A stretch of DNA of 64,000 bases from the NCBI RefSeq assembly GCF_027409185.1, contig NC_084462.1, positions 17,769,577 through 17,833,576 of the forward strand. Direction: 5' to 3'. A program made the translations under genes and the position numbers. Origin of the DNA: Cynocephalus volans. Lineage: Eukaryota; Chordata; Mammalia; Dermoptera; Cynocephalidae. The notes below the pieces were generated by a model that was given only the letters and a program-made list of their open reading frames with translations, had not been told where the DNA came from and did no database searches. How positions within the stretch are numbered: the stretch's first letter is position 1; each line of letters opens with the position of its first letter. Below, piece after piece: positions 10,001 through 19,860 of the stretch.

Positions 10001-13000
10001 AAGTTCTCAGTTCCCTGCTAATTTTTAAATTTGCAATTTATGTCCATGAACATAGTTGCTTTACAGTCTGTTTCTGATGATTTCATTGTTTGAAGTGCCC
10101 ATGTGGCTATATTTGTTATTTCTGCTAATTCTTTCTCAGTTATCTTGCCTCATTGTGTGCCTTGTTGTTTTTAATTGTTAGTTGGACATCTTATTTGAAA
10201 AATTTAACTTTTAGAAAAATTTGTGGCCTGGGATGATATTTTTTCTCCAGAAGGGATTTTCTTTGCCTTCTGCCAGGACCCAAGGTCTGAGTGTCTGGGA
10301 CAAAAATGTGAAGGTTTTCTGGGCCATTGACCCTCTGGAGTATAGTCTGCATCCCTCCCAGGGTGTGGCACTTGGAGTAGCAGTCAGAGTAGGGGGCTTG
10401 TCATTGAGGTCAACCTGCCTGCTCCTGCATCTCAGAAACAGCCCAGCTTCATCTCTTTGAGCGCTAATCCTCTCCCTGTTTTCTCATTAAGCCTCTGATT
10501 TATTTAGTCGTGTTTATTGAGGTATAATTTAGAGAGTAAAAATCTTCCTTTTTAGTATACAGTTGTGAGTCTTGAAAAATGCATACATTATGCAGCCATT
10601 GCCATAATCATATATAGAACAGCTCTCCTCCCCTCTCCCCCAGGATTCCTCAATGACCTTTTGTAGGTCAACTCCTTCCCATATTAGGTGTTTTAAGAAG
10701 CTGTTCTTTGTGTTTTACTTAGCTTGTTTGGCTATCTTTGAGTGGGAGTGTTGGTCTAAATTCCTAGTGTACCATTATAGGGAGCAGGCAGTGTTGAGTT
10801 TTCACAGCTGACAGGGACCCCTGGCTGGGGTGGGGTGCCATCTCCATAGTGGCACCTTTCTTTTCTATGTCCCAGCCTTCAGGTCTGGTCACTCTGAGAA
10901 CCAGTCTGCTTGCTGGACTTCCCCCAGCCCCAAGGGTCTGGAGTGGGACTCAAGGGGCAGCATGGCCTGCCTTGGCTCTAAACCCAAACAGAGCCTGGGA
11001 CTCCTGCCTCCCAGAGGGCTCAGCCCTCAGCTTCCCCAGCCCTCTCCTCCTCATGCCATACGAGATGCCATCCCACCTGCTGTTGCTTCTCCCTGACTGG
11101 TGTCCCTGAGAGATGCGGGGATGTCAAGCCTCCATCCTGCCCACCCCAGAGATGGTGGTGCTTCAGAGATGCCCCAGCACTGAGTCCCACGGTGTCACTC
11201 CTGGGCTTTCCTCCAACCCCACACTTCAGAAGATGCATGGGTGCTGGGAAAGGAAGTGGGCTCGGGAAGGTACAGAAAGCCAATAGAACCCTGAGGTTAT
11301 GCTGGCTGAATTCTTGGGGTCAGGTTAACTTGGTTTAGATCACTGTAACCGTTTCCTGGGGCTTTGTAACAAATGCTACAAACTGAGTGGCTACAAACAA
11401 CAGAAATTTCTTGTCTCATGGTTCTGGAGGCTGGAAGTCTGAGAAGAAGGCATCCGGGGGACCACACCCTGTCTGAAGTCTCTAGGGGAGGATCTTCCTT
11501 GCCTCTTCCAGCTTCTAGTGGCTGCTGGCCATCCTTGGCTTTCCTCAGCTTGCAGCTGCATCACTCCCACATCTGCCTCTGTCTTCACATGGCCTTTCCC
11601 CCTGTGTGTCTCTACCTGTGTCTCTTCTTCTTATAAGACAACAGTCACTAGATTTAGGGTTCACCCTAATAACCTCATCCTAACTTGATTGCGTCTGCAA
11701 AAGTCCTATTTCCAGATAAGGTCACATTCACACGTAGCAGGGGTTAAAACTTCAACCTATCTTTTGGGGAGACAGTTCAACTTACGACAGTCATCATCAT
11801 TATTGTCACTGTCATTTTCACAGCAAAATCCCCTTGGCCTCTCCTCCAGGAAAACAGCCACTCATTTCACAAAGTCATGTCATTGGCCTGCACTGTTCAG
11901 GACAGCAGCCCCTGGCCATTGAACACATAAAATGTGGTCTGAAGTGAGATATGTAGTAAATGCAAAATATATACTGGATTTGAAAACAGTATGAAAAATA
12001 ATGTAAAAATCTCATGATTTAAAGATTTTGATTACATATTAAGTTTTGGATATATTAGATTAAATCAAATATATTATTAAAATCAATGTCACCTGTTTCT
12101 TTTTATTTTAAAATTAAGAATTCAAAGTTTCACGGGTGGCTCATGCTGCATTTCTATCGGACGGTGATGTGCTATATTTTGCTTTTACCAGCAACTGCAT
12201 CGTCTCCGTAGTTTGGATTTTAAACGTCCCACTTGAACACCTCCGGTGTCTCCAGCTCAGACTCTCTCGTATCCTGACGCTACAATTCTTTGATCCATGA
12301 GGACCCCGTTGGTCCTCCCACCTCCTCACGGTGCCTTATCTGCTTCTTGTCCTCACCTGTCACCTTCCCAGGCCTTGATTTCATGGTTCGTCATCATAGT
12401 CACTACCAACAGATGTCTCTCCCCATCCCTTCGTGGTCCACACCTGGTTAAATCCAACCCTGTCTACCCACGCAGCTCCACGCGACTGGAGGGCTTTCCT
12501 CATAGAAGTGGGTGACCATGGACTCAAGGCCCCTGAGGGCCCCCCATAGTCCCCGGCCCTTCCCGCTTCTCCCCCCTCTTCTCCTGATTCATTTTGCTGA
12601 GGACAGATGAACAAAGGAGAGCTTCTGGGGCCGGCCCGTGGCTCACTCGGGAGAGTGTGGTGTTGAGAACACCAAGGCCCCGGGTTCGGATCCCATATAG
12701 GGATGGCCGGTTAGCTCGCTGGCTGAGCGTGGTGCTGACAAAGGAGAGCTTCTGTGACTGTCTTCCACCACGCTCCCCACCTGCCCGCACTGCGCTCTTG
12801 CTTGGCCTTCCCTCCTATTTCACAGTGCCCCCCACCCCCGCTCCTGGTCAAGGTCATGCGGCACCAGAAGACCACCCCGTCCCCCTGCCCCCACCAGCTC
12901 ACAGACCCTCCATTGTCCCGCATTCCTAGTCTGCTCCCAAACCCCATTCCAACAACCTTCCCTCCTTCCTGCACCAGACACAGGATGACAACCCTCCCTC

Positions 13001-16000
13001 CTTCCTGCTATTTCTCCCATCTTTTAAAATCTCTTTGCTCCATATGCCCTTCCAGTTTTCCCCTATTTCCCTGTTCCTTTTCACAGTAAACTCCTGGAAA
13101 ATGTTTCTCTCTACAGGTTGTCTCTACTTCCTCACCCGCCTTTTCTCTGCAGTCACTTTAAGACCCTCTCCTGGTTCTCCTGGGACCTCCCGGGCCACTC
13201 TGCCTCCCTGCCTCCCTCCCTCCAGGCTCCTCCTTCCCGACGGATGTCGTCCTGCTCCAGCCTCCGTCCCTGGGCTCTTCCAGTCTGTCTGCACTCCCGC
13301 TTCTGGGATCTGCATCAGTTCCCTATTGCCCCCTAACTTGTTTCCACAAACTTGATGGCTTAGACAACGCACACATCTTACAGTTCTGTGGGTCAGGAGT
13401 CTCCCTGGGCTAAAGTCAAGATGTTGGCAGGGCTACGTCCTAGGGAGCATCCCAGGGGATGCTCTGTTTCTTGCCTTTTCCAGAGGCTGCCCACATTCCT
13501 TGGCTGGTGTCCCCTTTCTCCATACTCAGTCAGCAGTGCCCCTTCCAATCTCTCACTCTCACCCTGACCCTCCTGCCTCCTCCCTATCAGGGACCTTGTG
13601 ATTGCATTGGGCCCACCTGGATAATCCAGAATAATCTCCTCATCTCAAGATCTTTATTTTATTTTTTATTTTTATTTTTTTTTAAAGATGACTGGTAAGG
13701 GGATCTTAACCCTTGACTTGGTGTCAGCACCACGCTCAGCCAATGAGCGAACCGGCCATCCGTATATGGGATCCGAACCCGGGGCCTTGGTGTTATCAGC
13801 ACCGCACTCTACCGAGTGAGCCACGGGCCGGCCCTCAAGATCTTTAATCACAACTGCAAAGTCCTTTTGCTGTGTGAGGTCACACATTCCAAGTCCTGGG
13901 GATGTGAATGTCTTTGGGGCCATCGATCAGCTTTCCCATGGCTGCGATGGCACCTCCCTAACACCAGTCTCGTTAGCCCAGCTGCCTTTTCAGTGTCCCC
14001 ACTTGGATGTCAGTGGGCATCTCAGACCTACCATGTCCAGATCAGCTGTCCTGATGGTTGTAGTCTGAGCCCCTAAGAAGTTTCTTGCCCAAATGAGCCA
14101 GGCTGGCCTGACTACAGGCCCAGGGCAGGCCCTCACTCCATGTCCTGCAGTTTGGTTGCCCTGAGCTCTTGGCCTCAGACCAACCGCTAGCTTGCATCTG
14201 ACTTCAGGAAGGGGCTGGTCCCAGGCAGAAGAAGAGAATGACAGGGTTTGCTGCCCTAAGCCTGGGGCTGGAAGATAGGGGTCCCCAGCCTCCTCCTGAC
14301 TCTGTCCCTCTTGTCCTCTCCCCTCAGATGGCATCCTGTCCTTCTTGAAGAACAACAAGCCGGGAGACGCATTGTGTGTGCTGGGCCTCACGCTGTCCGA
14401 CCTGTACCCCCATGAGACCTGGAGCTTCACCTTCGGCAAGTTCCTTCCAGGGCATGGTGAGCCAGGACCCCGGCAGCCTCCTGCATGGGAGGGAAGCCTG
14501 ACATAGCCTTCTCAGCCCCCCGGGCCCCTCACGGGCACAGGGCATCGCACATGGGAATGTCAACACTCATTGCTCTTACTCCAAATGACCCCCACCCAAG
14601 GTAATGTGCATATATGGAAACAGCCACGTGAGCATGTAGGCCCCACATTCTAGCTCCTCTGGGCAAGAGGCCATTCCCCAGGCTTGGCTTCTGCCCCAGG
14701 GCCTGCCTTCACATGCACACACTGGCAGGACTGGGCCTCTTATGGCTGGTGTGTCCTCAGGCCATGGCTAGGTTGTGGGCTTGACTGTGGGCTCCCTGAA
14801 GCTGAGGCTGCCCCCGGGCTTCCTTCTTTCTGCCTCTCCCCAGAAGTGGGCATCTGCAGCTTTGCCCGGTTCTCGGGGGAATTCCCACAGTCGGGGCCCA
14901 GTGCCCCCGATCCAGCCCTGGTAGAGGATGCAGCAGATGGCCCCAAGACCTTCCTGCAGGACAGAGGCCGGACCCTGTGCTTCAGTACTCTGGGGATGGT
15001 CCAGTGCTGCAAGGTGGGCATGGAGGCTGGGGGCTGGGGGTGCTGCACAGGTGGAGAGGACAGGGGACAGAAGGAGGACCAAAGGGCTGGGGAGATCTGA
15101 GGATGTGGGGTCAGACAGAAGAATGAGAGTGGACACTGGTCGAGCCCTCTGTGTGTCTGGCCAGTTACACCGTCTAGTCCTCACAGTGAAGAGGACGATC
15201 CCTCCCACCTTACAGAGTGAGGTTACCGAGGCTCAGAGATGCCAAGTTTTCTACCCAAGGCCACATAGCTGCAAAGTGGCAGGGTTGGGATTTGAATCCG
15301 TGTCTCTCTGGCTCCCAAGACCCCACGCTGTGCAGCCTCCCCAGAGCCGATCACACCAGCTCACCTTTTCCCTGTGGCCCAGAATGGACCTCGGGTGTGG
15401 CCATGCCAGAGCCGTCAGCTGGCGCCCTGTGCAGCCTGGGGCAGGGGCTAGAGGGGGCGCTTGGACCACTTCCTGGCAATCTGGCCTCACCCAGGGCATC
15501 AGACTCCTGGAGGGGCTTCTGAGGCTCCTGGGGCTGCGTCTCCGCCCTTCTGGGGCTTCCCAGGTGTCTCAGGATCTGCTGGCTGCAAGGGCGGTGGTGA
15601 CCTTCCCCCCTCAGGTCACATGCCATGAGCTCTGCCACCTCCTCGGCCTAGGCAACTGCCGCTGGCTCCGCTGCCTCATGCAGGGCACACTCAGCCTGGA
15701 TGAGGCCCTGCGGCGGCCGCTGGATCTCTGTCCCATCTGCCTGCGCAAGCTGCAGTACATCCTGCGCTTCAAGCTCATCGAGAGGTACAAGGTGAGTCGC
15801 GTGGCTCTGGCTGCTGGTGGACAGGCGCTCCTGAGGCAGGGAGGACAACCTGTGAGTACCGTGTGGAGACCACACAGAGGAGGAGGGAAACAAGTTCTTT
15901 GCAAATTCCCACACGGAGGGAAAGGGCCTGAATTTGTGTCAAGCTCCTCTGAGATCTTACAGATCTCACTGACAGCAGGTTGAGTCCTTAGCCAGTGCCT

Positions 16001-18847
16001 GGCATGTGTTGAGTCCCTGGCAACAGTGGCTGTGACCCTTATGTTGCACTGGGGTGGCAGAGAGATGGGGGCTGGAGGGCTGGGGGGATGGGGAGGATCA
16101 GCTGGCTTTTTTTCTCTGAACAAGAAGAAGAGATGGTATTTGCTGAATGCTCAGCAGTGGCTGGAACTACTCATGCTGGTAGCTGCTCACAAATGGCCTT
16201 CCTCAACCCCCAACCCCCAGCCGCCATCCGGCATCTTCCCCAGCATCCCTTTCTTTCCTCCTTCCCCATGGTTTTCATGAATACAGGGATCGCTGCTGCC
16301 CAGAGGAAGTGCAGGCCCCTTAGGAGGAGGAGACGGAACAGACTAAACAAGGCTGGCCTTGGAAACAGGCGCTCTTTTCCTAACCCGGCACAGCCCGGGC
16401 GTCCGGCAGAGCCTGCATGGGGAGGCTGCCCTCTGCTGTCGGCATGCGGCGTGGCAGGGACCGGGGGCCCCAGGCCAGCCAAGCATGCACAGAGCACAGG
16501 GCTCAGCCTTATTCCTATGGGAAGATTTGCAAACTCAAACTTAAGTCTGAGTTCAGAGTTCAAAGGCAAGTGGTGTTTATTTTTCTTTAAACCTGGCTTT
16601 GGATGAAAACAAGTTAAAAGTTTTCATTGGGACAAAGGCACAGACCTATCAACCAAATAGCTCTGGTTTACTTTTAAAACCAAAAGTTTTAAGAGAATCT
16701 CATTGTGTTTAAGGCTGAACCCTGCAGTTCTGGGAAGCCCCTAGCTCCTTCTCTCTGAGGCTGGGGATGGGTCTCAGTCCTTGAAGCAAAATAGGGGAGT
16801 GTTCTCAGACTGTCACAATCCCCTGGAGGGCTTGTCTCCTAGAGAGCTGGATTCAGCTCGCCTTATTCAGAGTTTCTGATTTGCACCTCTGATGTGGGGT
16901 GAGAATGTGCATTTGGACCAGACTCCCAGGTGATGCTATTGCTGCTGGTCTGGGGACCTTGTTTTGAGAACCCCTGAAACAGAGGGTCAGGGCGCTTCCA
17001 GGTCACAGGGCTGCCTGCCTGCATGGATCTTCTCTGAACGACTCTGGCAGTAAATAGAATATGAAGGGAGCACAGAGGAAACAGCCTTCCTAGTTGGAAG
17101 GCCCAGAGGGGCACGTTACTTAGATGGGAACCCATCATGATGGTTGGCACCCGCAGAGGCTAGCTGCCGTTATTGTTGGTGCACGGTCCAAGGGCTTGGC
17201 TGGCAGCAGCTGTTATGATCCTCGTGAGGCTGTGTGATGGGAAGTGAGAGGCAGCTCTGGTCTGCAAAAAGCGTTGAGATTTCTCATTTTTTGTCCTTCA
17301 CTGGGGGTCTTACTCAACTATCTGATGTGGACTTTATAACATTTATACCCCCACTCCCTGAACAGGGACCCCTTCCCAGACTCCTAACCTGCTCAGCAGT
17401 CCCTGCTCTGGATCTGGGTTGGAGGGTGTAGCTCCTTTTTTCTGCCCAAAGCACTCCCTAAAATGGGCAGCCCCCTCCCTTCCTTGTCAGGGAGCACCAC
17501 TTCCGGGGACTGTGGAGGGGCTCTCAGAGGAAGGCCCTTCAGGGGCAGCCAAGCCCCTCTGAAGGGAGGGCTCTGGGAGACCCAGGAGGGCCCCCAAGCT
17601 TCCTGTTGTGCCCCTCAGTGGTCCCTGATCACTAGGACAGCTCCTGGTGGGTGTCGCAGAGCTGACTGAGGACCTGGCCAGAAAAGGTCTCTGCTATCCA
17701 TTTATAGTAGTTAGTGAAATGCTCTCTCCAAGAAAAAGCCCTGAGTTGTAGTACTTGTCCATTTCCATAGTGAAAATACTCTCAGCAGGGCCAGTCTCCA
17801 GTTGCCAACATGACACCACGGAGCACAGGGTTGGGAAGGGGTGCGGCAGCACGCTGGTATAGGGTATGTCACTGGACAGATATGGGGGATGACACAACCT
17901 AAGAACAGAGGTAACAGTGAAATGTAGCTAAAAATATTTAGGATGTGATGACTTCTGAGTATTTCCTCTGTTTTAAAACATTTACAATTTAATTATAAGC
18001 TTTATACAATTTCACTTTGCATAATGGTTGGTTTACCAACCGCTTGAGCCGCTCCTGAGAGGTGTGTGGTGGGCTCCTGAGAGGTGTGTGGTGGGCTCCT
18101 GAGAGCCGGCACGTCGGGCTCCGGCACAGCCTGGGCTCCAGGCCTCAGCAGTACCCCAGCAGCACTGGCCCCTGTGCAGCAGAGGACAGTGGGGTCCCCT
18201 CAGGTAAGGAGCTGGGTCTCCTGGCAGCTCTCTGGCTAGACAAATGCCCAAACAGAGGGAGTTCAGCCTGTGTTTCTCCCTCTTAGCGACTCTACAGCTG
18301 GACTCGGGCAGTGACGGGGACATGGTCTGGCCAGGACGCAAGGGAGCCATCTGTGTCGGAGGACACCCTGCCCTTCAGCGCCGACTCGGGCATGTGCTGT
18401 GAGAGTGATTCGGAGCCTGTCACCAGCCTGTCGGAGCCCCTCACCCCTGATGCGTGCAGTCATGCTTTCCCCTCAGGGCTGGAGCTGGAGCCTGAGGACG
18501 GGCTGAGCTCCCTGGTGGCCTCGGAGGCTCTGCCACAGCTCGGGGGCCCTGTGGAGGCCATCAGGGAGCATGAACGGTGGCTGGCCACGTGCATCCAGGC
18601 GCTGGAGAGAGAAGTGGCTGAGGAAGAGGTGGTGCAGGTGGACAGAGCTGTGGATGCCCTGGACCGGTGGGAGATGTTCACGGGGCGGCTCCCGGCCACC
18701 AGGCAGGACCTGCCCTGCAGCAGAGACAGTGCTGGGCTGCGCAAGGTCCTGGGGGATAAGTTCTCCTCTCTAAGAAAGAAGCTGAGCACGCGCAAACTCT
18801 CCAAAGCGGAGTCTTCTCCCTATCACTGGAAGGAAGAGGAGAATTAG
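6700..18847 (+). CDS. AMZ1: AMZ1, archaemetzincin-1 (spliced coding region, six coding exons)
   Basis: Joining 6700-7003, 8734-8901, 14328-14456, 14844-15013, 15615-15791 and 18287-18847 gives 1,509 nt, an uninterrupted 502-residue protein plus TAG. I recognise it as AMZ1, close to human AMZ1 in length and exon order. The ATG at 6700 has a good context (cccaccATG) and opens the family's typical MLQC start. The metallopeptidase core lies at residues 261-299: HELCHLLGLGNCRWLRC (H261, E262 and H265; C272, C277), then M279, then C296-P-I-C299. That is the archaemetzincin HExxHxxG motif with its extra cysteines. Position 271, where a third zinc histidine would stand, is Asn; I recall the same residue in human AMZ1. 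Family members are described as zinc-dependent aminopeptidases, but AMZ1 activity is poorly defined. The C-terminal exon is acidic, then basic and Ser-rich. All introns are GT-AG. The gene looks intact. Confidence 0.95.
7290..7500 (-). repeat. MIR SINE fragment, antisense (AMZ1 intron)
   Basis: 'cccatttcacaggtgaggaaactgaagc', followed by 'ttgacttgccaaagtctca' and 'gatttgaatgcaggtctac', is the classic MIR core read in reverse complement. Confidence 0.75.
8092..8215. mobile_element. MER5-like hAT MITE remnant (AMZ1 intron)
   Basis: It begins 'gcttctcaaactctgatga' and contains 'gaaatgcactggttgtgag' and 'tttctaaccagctcccggg', matching the general order of MER5/Charlie-type MITEs (TTCTCAAACTTT...AGTTCCCAGGTG). 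It is diverged and the family call is tentative. Confidence 0.5.
8734..8901 (+). CDS. AMZ1: AMZ1 coding exon 2
   Basis: The acceptor is gctctgcccccag|ATCTGAG and the donor ACACGG|GTAAGTGAG (a near-consensus 5' splice site). It encodes ...DLSEGPVGCSLLDYLRRC... to ...DSDRLQLHT. It is entered and left in phase 1, with Asp codons split G|AT at both ends. The downstream intron is about 5.4 kb and is full of repeats. Confidence 0.93.
9410..10210. mobile_element. Old LINE-like (L1M-type) fragment interrupted by a Tigger-like MITE
   Basis: 'aaaattctcagctattgtctc', then 'actgcctctgccccattctcttcc', and after the inserted element 'ccaatttactaattctctct' and 'ttctagtggattctttttcaa' follow the order of an antisense old L1 segment as I remember it. 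The family assignment is uncertain. Confidence 0.4.
9541..9778. mobile_element. MER2/Tigger2-like DNA transposon MITE
   Basis: It opens with 'tgttgacccttgaacaaca' and 'gaactgcatgggtccacttatatgc', which is the MER2/Tigger2 terminal signature. It continues with a second Tigger-type motif (ttttttcaaccaatcgtggatc) and closes 'accaagagactaatgtgta'. It interrupts the LINE-like segment around it. Confidence 0.65.
10500..10690 (-). mobile_element. L1 3' end fragment, antisense
   Basis: 'gtttattgaggtataatttagagag', followed by 'gcagccattgccataatca' and a pyrimidine-rich stretch, is the reverse complement of an old L1 3' UTR. It lies in AMZ1 intron 2. Confidence 0.5.
11345..11790 (-). mobile_element. 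MaLR-type (MLT/MST group) solo LTR, antisense
   Basis: 'gtttcctggggctttgtaacaaatgc', then 'aacaacagaaatttcttgtctc' and 'gttctggaggctggaagtc', through to 'ttccagataaggtcacattcac' and 'gacagttcaactta', matches the usual antisense layout of this old ERVL-MaLR group. Only an LTR is present; no retroviral coding region is seen. Confidence 0.65.
12628..12739 (+). mobile_element. t-SINE dimer truncated in the anticodon loop of unit 2, no A tail
   Basis: It starts GGGCCGGCCCGTGGCTCAC, has a full first tRNA-Ile-like unit (GGTGTTGAGAACACC anticodon arm; GGTTCGGATCCC B box), then a second unit beginning GATGGCCGGTTAGCTCG that stops at ...GTGGTGCTGAC. It is bounded by a perfect duplication of aaaggagagcttctg at 12613-12627 and 12740-12754 (17 bp if the shared 'ac' is included). 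There is no 3' A tail. See findings. Confidence 0.88.
12960..13300. repeat. Possible CR1/L3-type LINE remnant
   Basis: The pyrimidine-rich text 'ctacttcctcacccgcctt', 'ccctctcctggttctcctg' and similar phrases resemble ancient CR1/L3 elements in antisense. The evidence is weak and there is no continuous open frame. Confidence 0.3.
13310..13930 (-). mobile_element. MaLR/ERVL-like LTR, antisense, split by a t-SINE
   Basis: 'catcagttccctattgccccc', 'tggcttagacaacgcacacat' and 'cagttctgtgggtcagg', then 'gggcccacctggataatcc', and after the t-SINE 'tttaatcacaactgcaaag' and 'gtctttggggccatcg', form the antisense layout of an old LTR. The t-SINE at 13657-13833 divides it. No internal retroviral region is present. 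Confidence 0.55.
13657..13833 (-). mobile_element. t-SINE, full dimer
   Basis: Read on the minus strand it runs GGGCCGGCCCGTGGCTCACTC ... GATGGCCGG ... GATCCCCTTACCAGTCATC and ends in an A-rich tail. A perfect 13-bp target duplication (ctcaagatcttta) lies at 13644-13656 and 13834-13846. It sits in AMZ1 intron 2, about 500 bp before exon 3. Confidence 0.93.
14328..14456 (+). CDS. AMZ1: AMZ1 coding exon 3
   Basis: The acceptor is ctctcccctcag|ATGGCATC and the donor GGGCATG|GTGAGCC. It encodes ...DGILSFLKNNKPGDALCVLG... to ...FTFGKFLPGH. It is in phase 1 at both ends (129 nt), so skipping this exon would keep the reading frame. Confidence 0.93.
14844..15013 (+). CDS. AMZ1: AMZ1 coding exon 4
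   Basis: The acceptor is cctctccccag|AAGTGGGC and the donor TGCTGCAAG|GTGGGC. It encodes ...EVGICSFARFSGEFPQSGP... to ...LGMVQCCK and leaves in phase 0. The block LCFSTLGMVQCC leads directly into the zinc motif of the next exon. Confidence 0.93.
15125..15330 (-). repeat. MIR SINE fragment, antisense (AMZ1 intron 4)
   Basis: 'agtcctcacagtgaagagg', 'gaggttaccgaggctcaga' and 'aaggccacatagctgcaaagtggcagg', followed by 'gatttgaatccgtgtctc', is the antisense MIR core. Confidence 0.75.
15615..15791 (+). CDS. AMZ1: AMZ1 coding exon 5 (metallopeptidase active-site exon)
   Basis: The acceptor is ccttcccccctcag|GTCACATGC and the donor TACAAG|GTGAGTCG. At 177 nt it is phase 0 at both ends (residues 258-316). 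It carries the whole catalytic signature HELCHLLGLGNCRWLRC, LM and CPIC. The last codons read LIERYK. A long open frame running through this exon (14928-15983) is intron read-through, not an alternative gene. Confidence 0.95.
16800..16985. mobile_element. MER5-like hAT MITE (AMZ1 intron 5)
   Basis: It is bracketed by 'gttctcagactgtcacaat' and 'ctggggaccttgttttgagaac', with 'cagagtttctgatttgcac' and 'actcccaggtgatgctattg' inside, which is the layout of a MER5A-type MITE. About 1 kb between this element and exon 6 (16,990-18,050) holds nothing else I recognise. Confidence 0.6.
18051..18105. repeat. 22-bp tandem repeat, 2.5 copies
   Basis: The unit gctcctgagaggtgtgtggtgg is repeated exactly at 18051-18072 and 18073-18094, with a partial third copy. 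It lies about 180 bp upstream of the exon 6 acceptor. Confidence 0.9.
18287..18847 (+). CDS. AMZ1: AMZ1 terminal coding exon 6
   Basis: The acceptor is tttctccctcttag|CGACTC. The exon encodes RLYSWTRAVTGTW..., an acidic Ser/Glu-rich stretch (ADSGMCCESDSEPVTSLSEP), a probable helical region (EHERWLATCIQALEREVAEEEVV), and a basic tail ending in EEEN and TAG at 18845-18847. It accounts for residues 317-502, outside the peptidase core. Confidence 0.94.
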   Translation, partial: RLYSWTRAVTGTWSGQDAREPSVSEDTLPFSADSGMCCESDSEPVTSLSEPLTPDACSHAFPSGLELEPEDGLSSLVASEALPQLGGPVEAIREHERWLATCIQALEREVAEEEVVQVDRAVDALDRWEMFTGRLPATRQDLPCSRDSAGLRKVLGDKFSSLRKKLSTRKLSKAESSPYHWKEEEN

Positions 18848-19629
18848 CACAGCAAAGGCTGTCCCATCTAGCGCAGGAAAGCCAGCAGCCCGGCATCTGC
18901 CTTTCCCTAGGACACCGACCGGCTGTCACTGTCCAGTGACTGAGAGCAATGTCGACCCACCAGGGATTAAAAGGAAAGGTCCTCTTGAGAAGCCAAGATG
19001 GCTCTTTCAATCCCCATGTCCCACCCACTCACTCCCAGCCACTGGTCCCAGGCCTGTTCCAAAGCCAGTGGCCCACAAAAGCCTCAGGGCCCCCTTGGTG
19101 CAGTGGCCTGCACGCTGGGAGGAGCACCTGCCTGCAGAGGCAGAAGGAAGTGGTGGGCTTGCTTTCTCCTTCCAGGCTGGCGGGTGTGGCCCTGCCGAGT
19201 CCCTTCCGTTGTTTATAGCCATGTGGGCCCTGCTACTGCAAATCCAGCTTCCAAGGCCACACAGGGTCTCCACTCAAAGGGGAAGCTAGGGGTTTTGTTT
19301 CTATCTAAAGTGTCATCCACACACATGAAAGGGTCGCTTTCTGTGGCACTAATGGCATTCTGATCCTTAGGGACATCACATGCTGTCTCTGTGAAAGTTC
19401 TGGAGAATGTGCCCACTGGGATTTCCCATTTCTTTGACAGATGCCGCAGGAAAGGAGGGTGTCTAATTTGCAGGCTTAAGACTCCGTTAGACAGAGGCTT
19501 TCTTACTCCCTGAGACTGCTGCTTGCATAACCTTCAGTGGTGAAAAACTGCAAAGACATTCTTGGGACAGTTTTCTGACAAAGGCGGCCGTGCTGTCAGT
19601 ACCAATTAGCTCAAGCTGGTGACAGTGTT

Positions 19630-19860
19630 GCTTAGATTGTGTCTTTACTGACTTTTTTTTTTTTTTGGTTTAATTCTATCAGTTGCTGAAACAAGAGTGT
19701 TAAAATATCCAACCATAGCTGTGGAATCATCTATGTCTCCCTTTAATTTTGTCAGATTTTACTTCATGTATTTCAAAGCCCTTTTATGTGCATACACATT
19801 TGATTCTGTTTTCTTGATGAACTGACCCTTTATCATTATCAAACGTCTCAGTCAGCTGTA
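19630..19860 (-). mobile_element. L1 fragment, antisense
   Basis: After a T run, 'ctatcagttgctgaaacaag', then 'cttcatgtatttcaaagcccttttatgtgcatacacattt' and 'cttgatgaactgacccttt', is typical antisense old-L1 sequence. Confidence 0.55.

Noticed and set aside
12628-12739. Possible functional tRNA-Ile genes at the SINE copies
   Set aside because: The units have mismatched acceptor arms, flanking target duplications, A tails and tandem or truncated structure, so they are SINEs.
14928-15983. 351-residue open frame on the plus strand
   Set aside because: It runs out of frame through AMZ1 exon 4, across intron 4, then in frame through exon 5 and into intron 5. The spliced AMZ1 model explains the conserved part.
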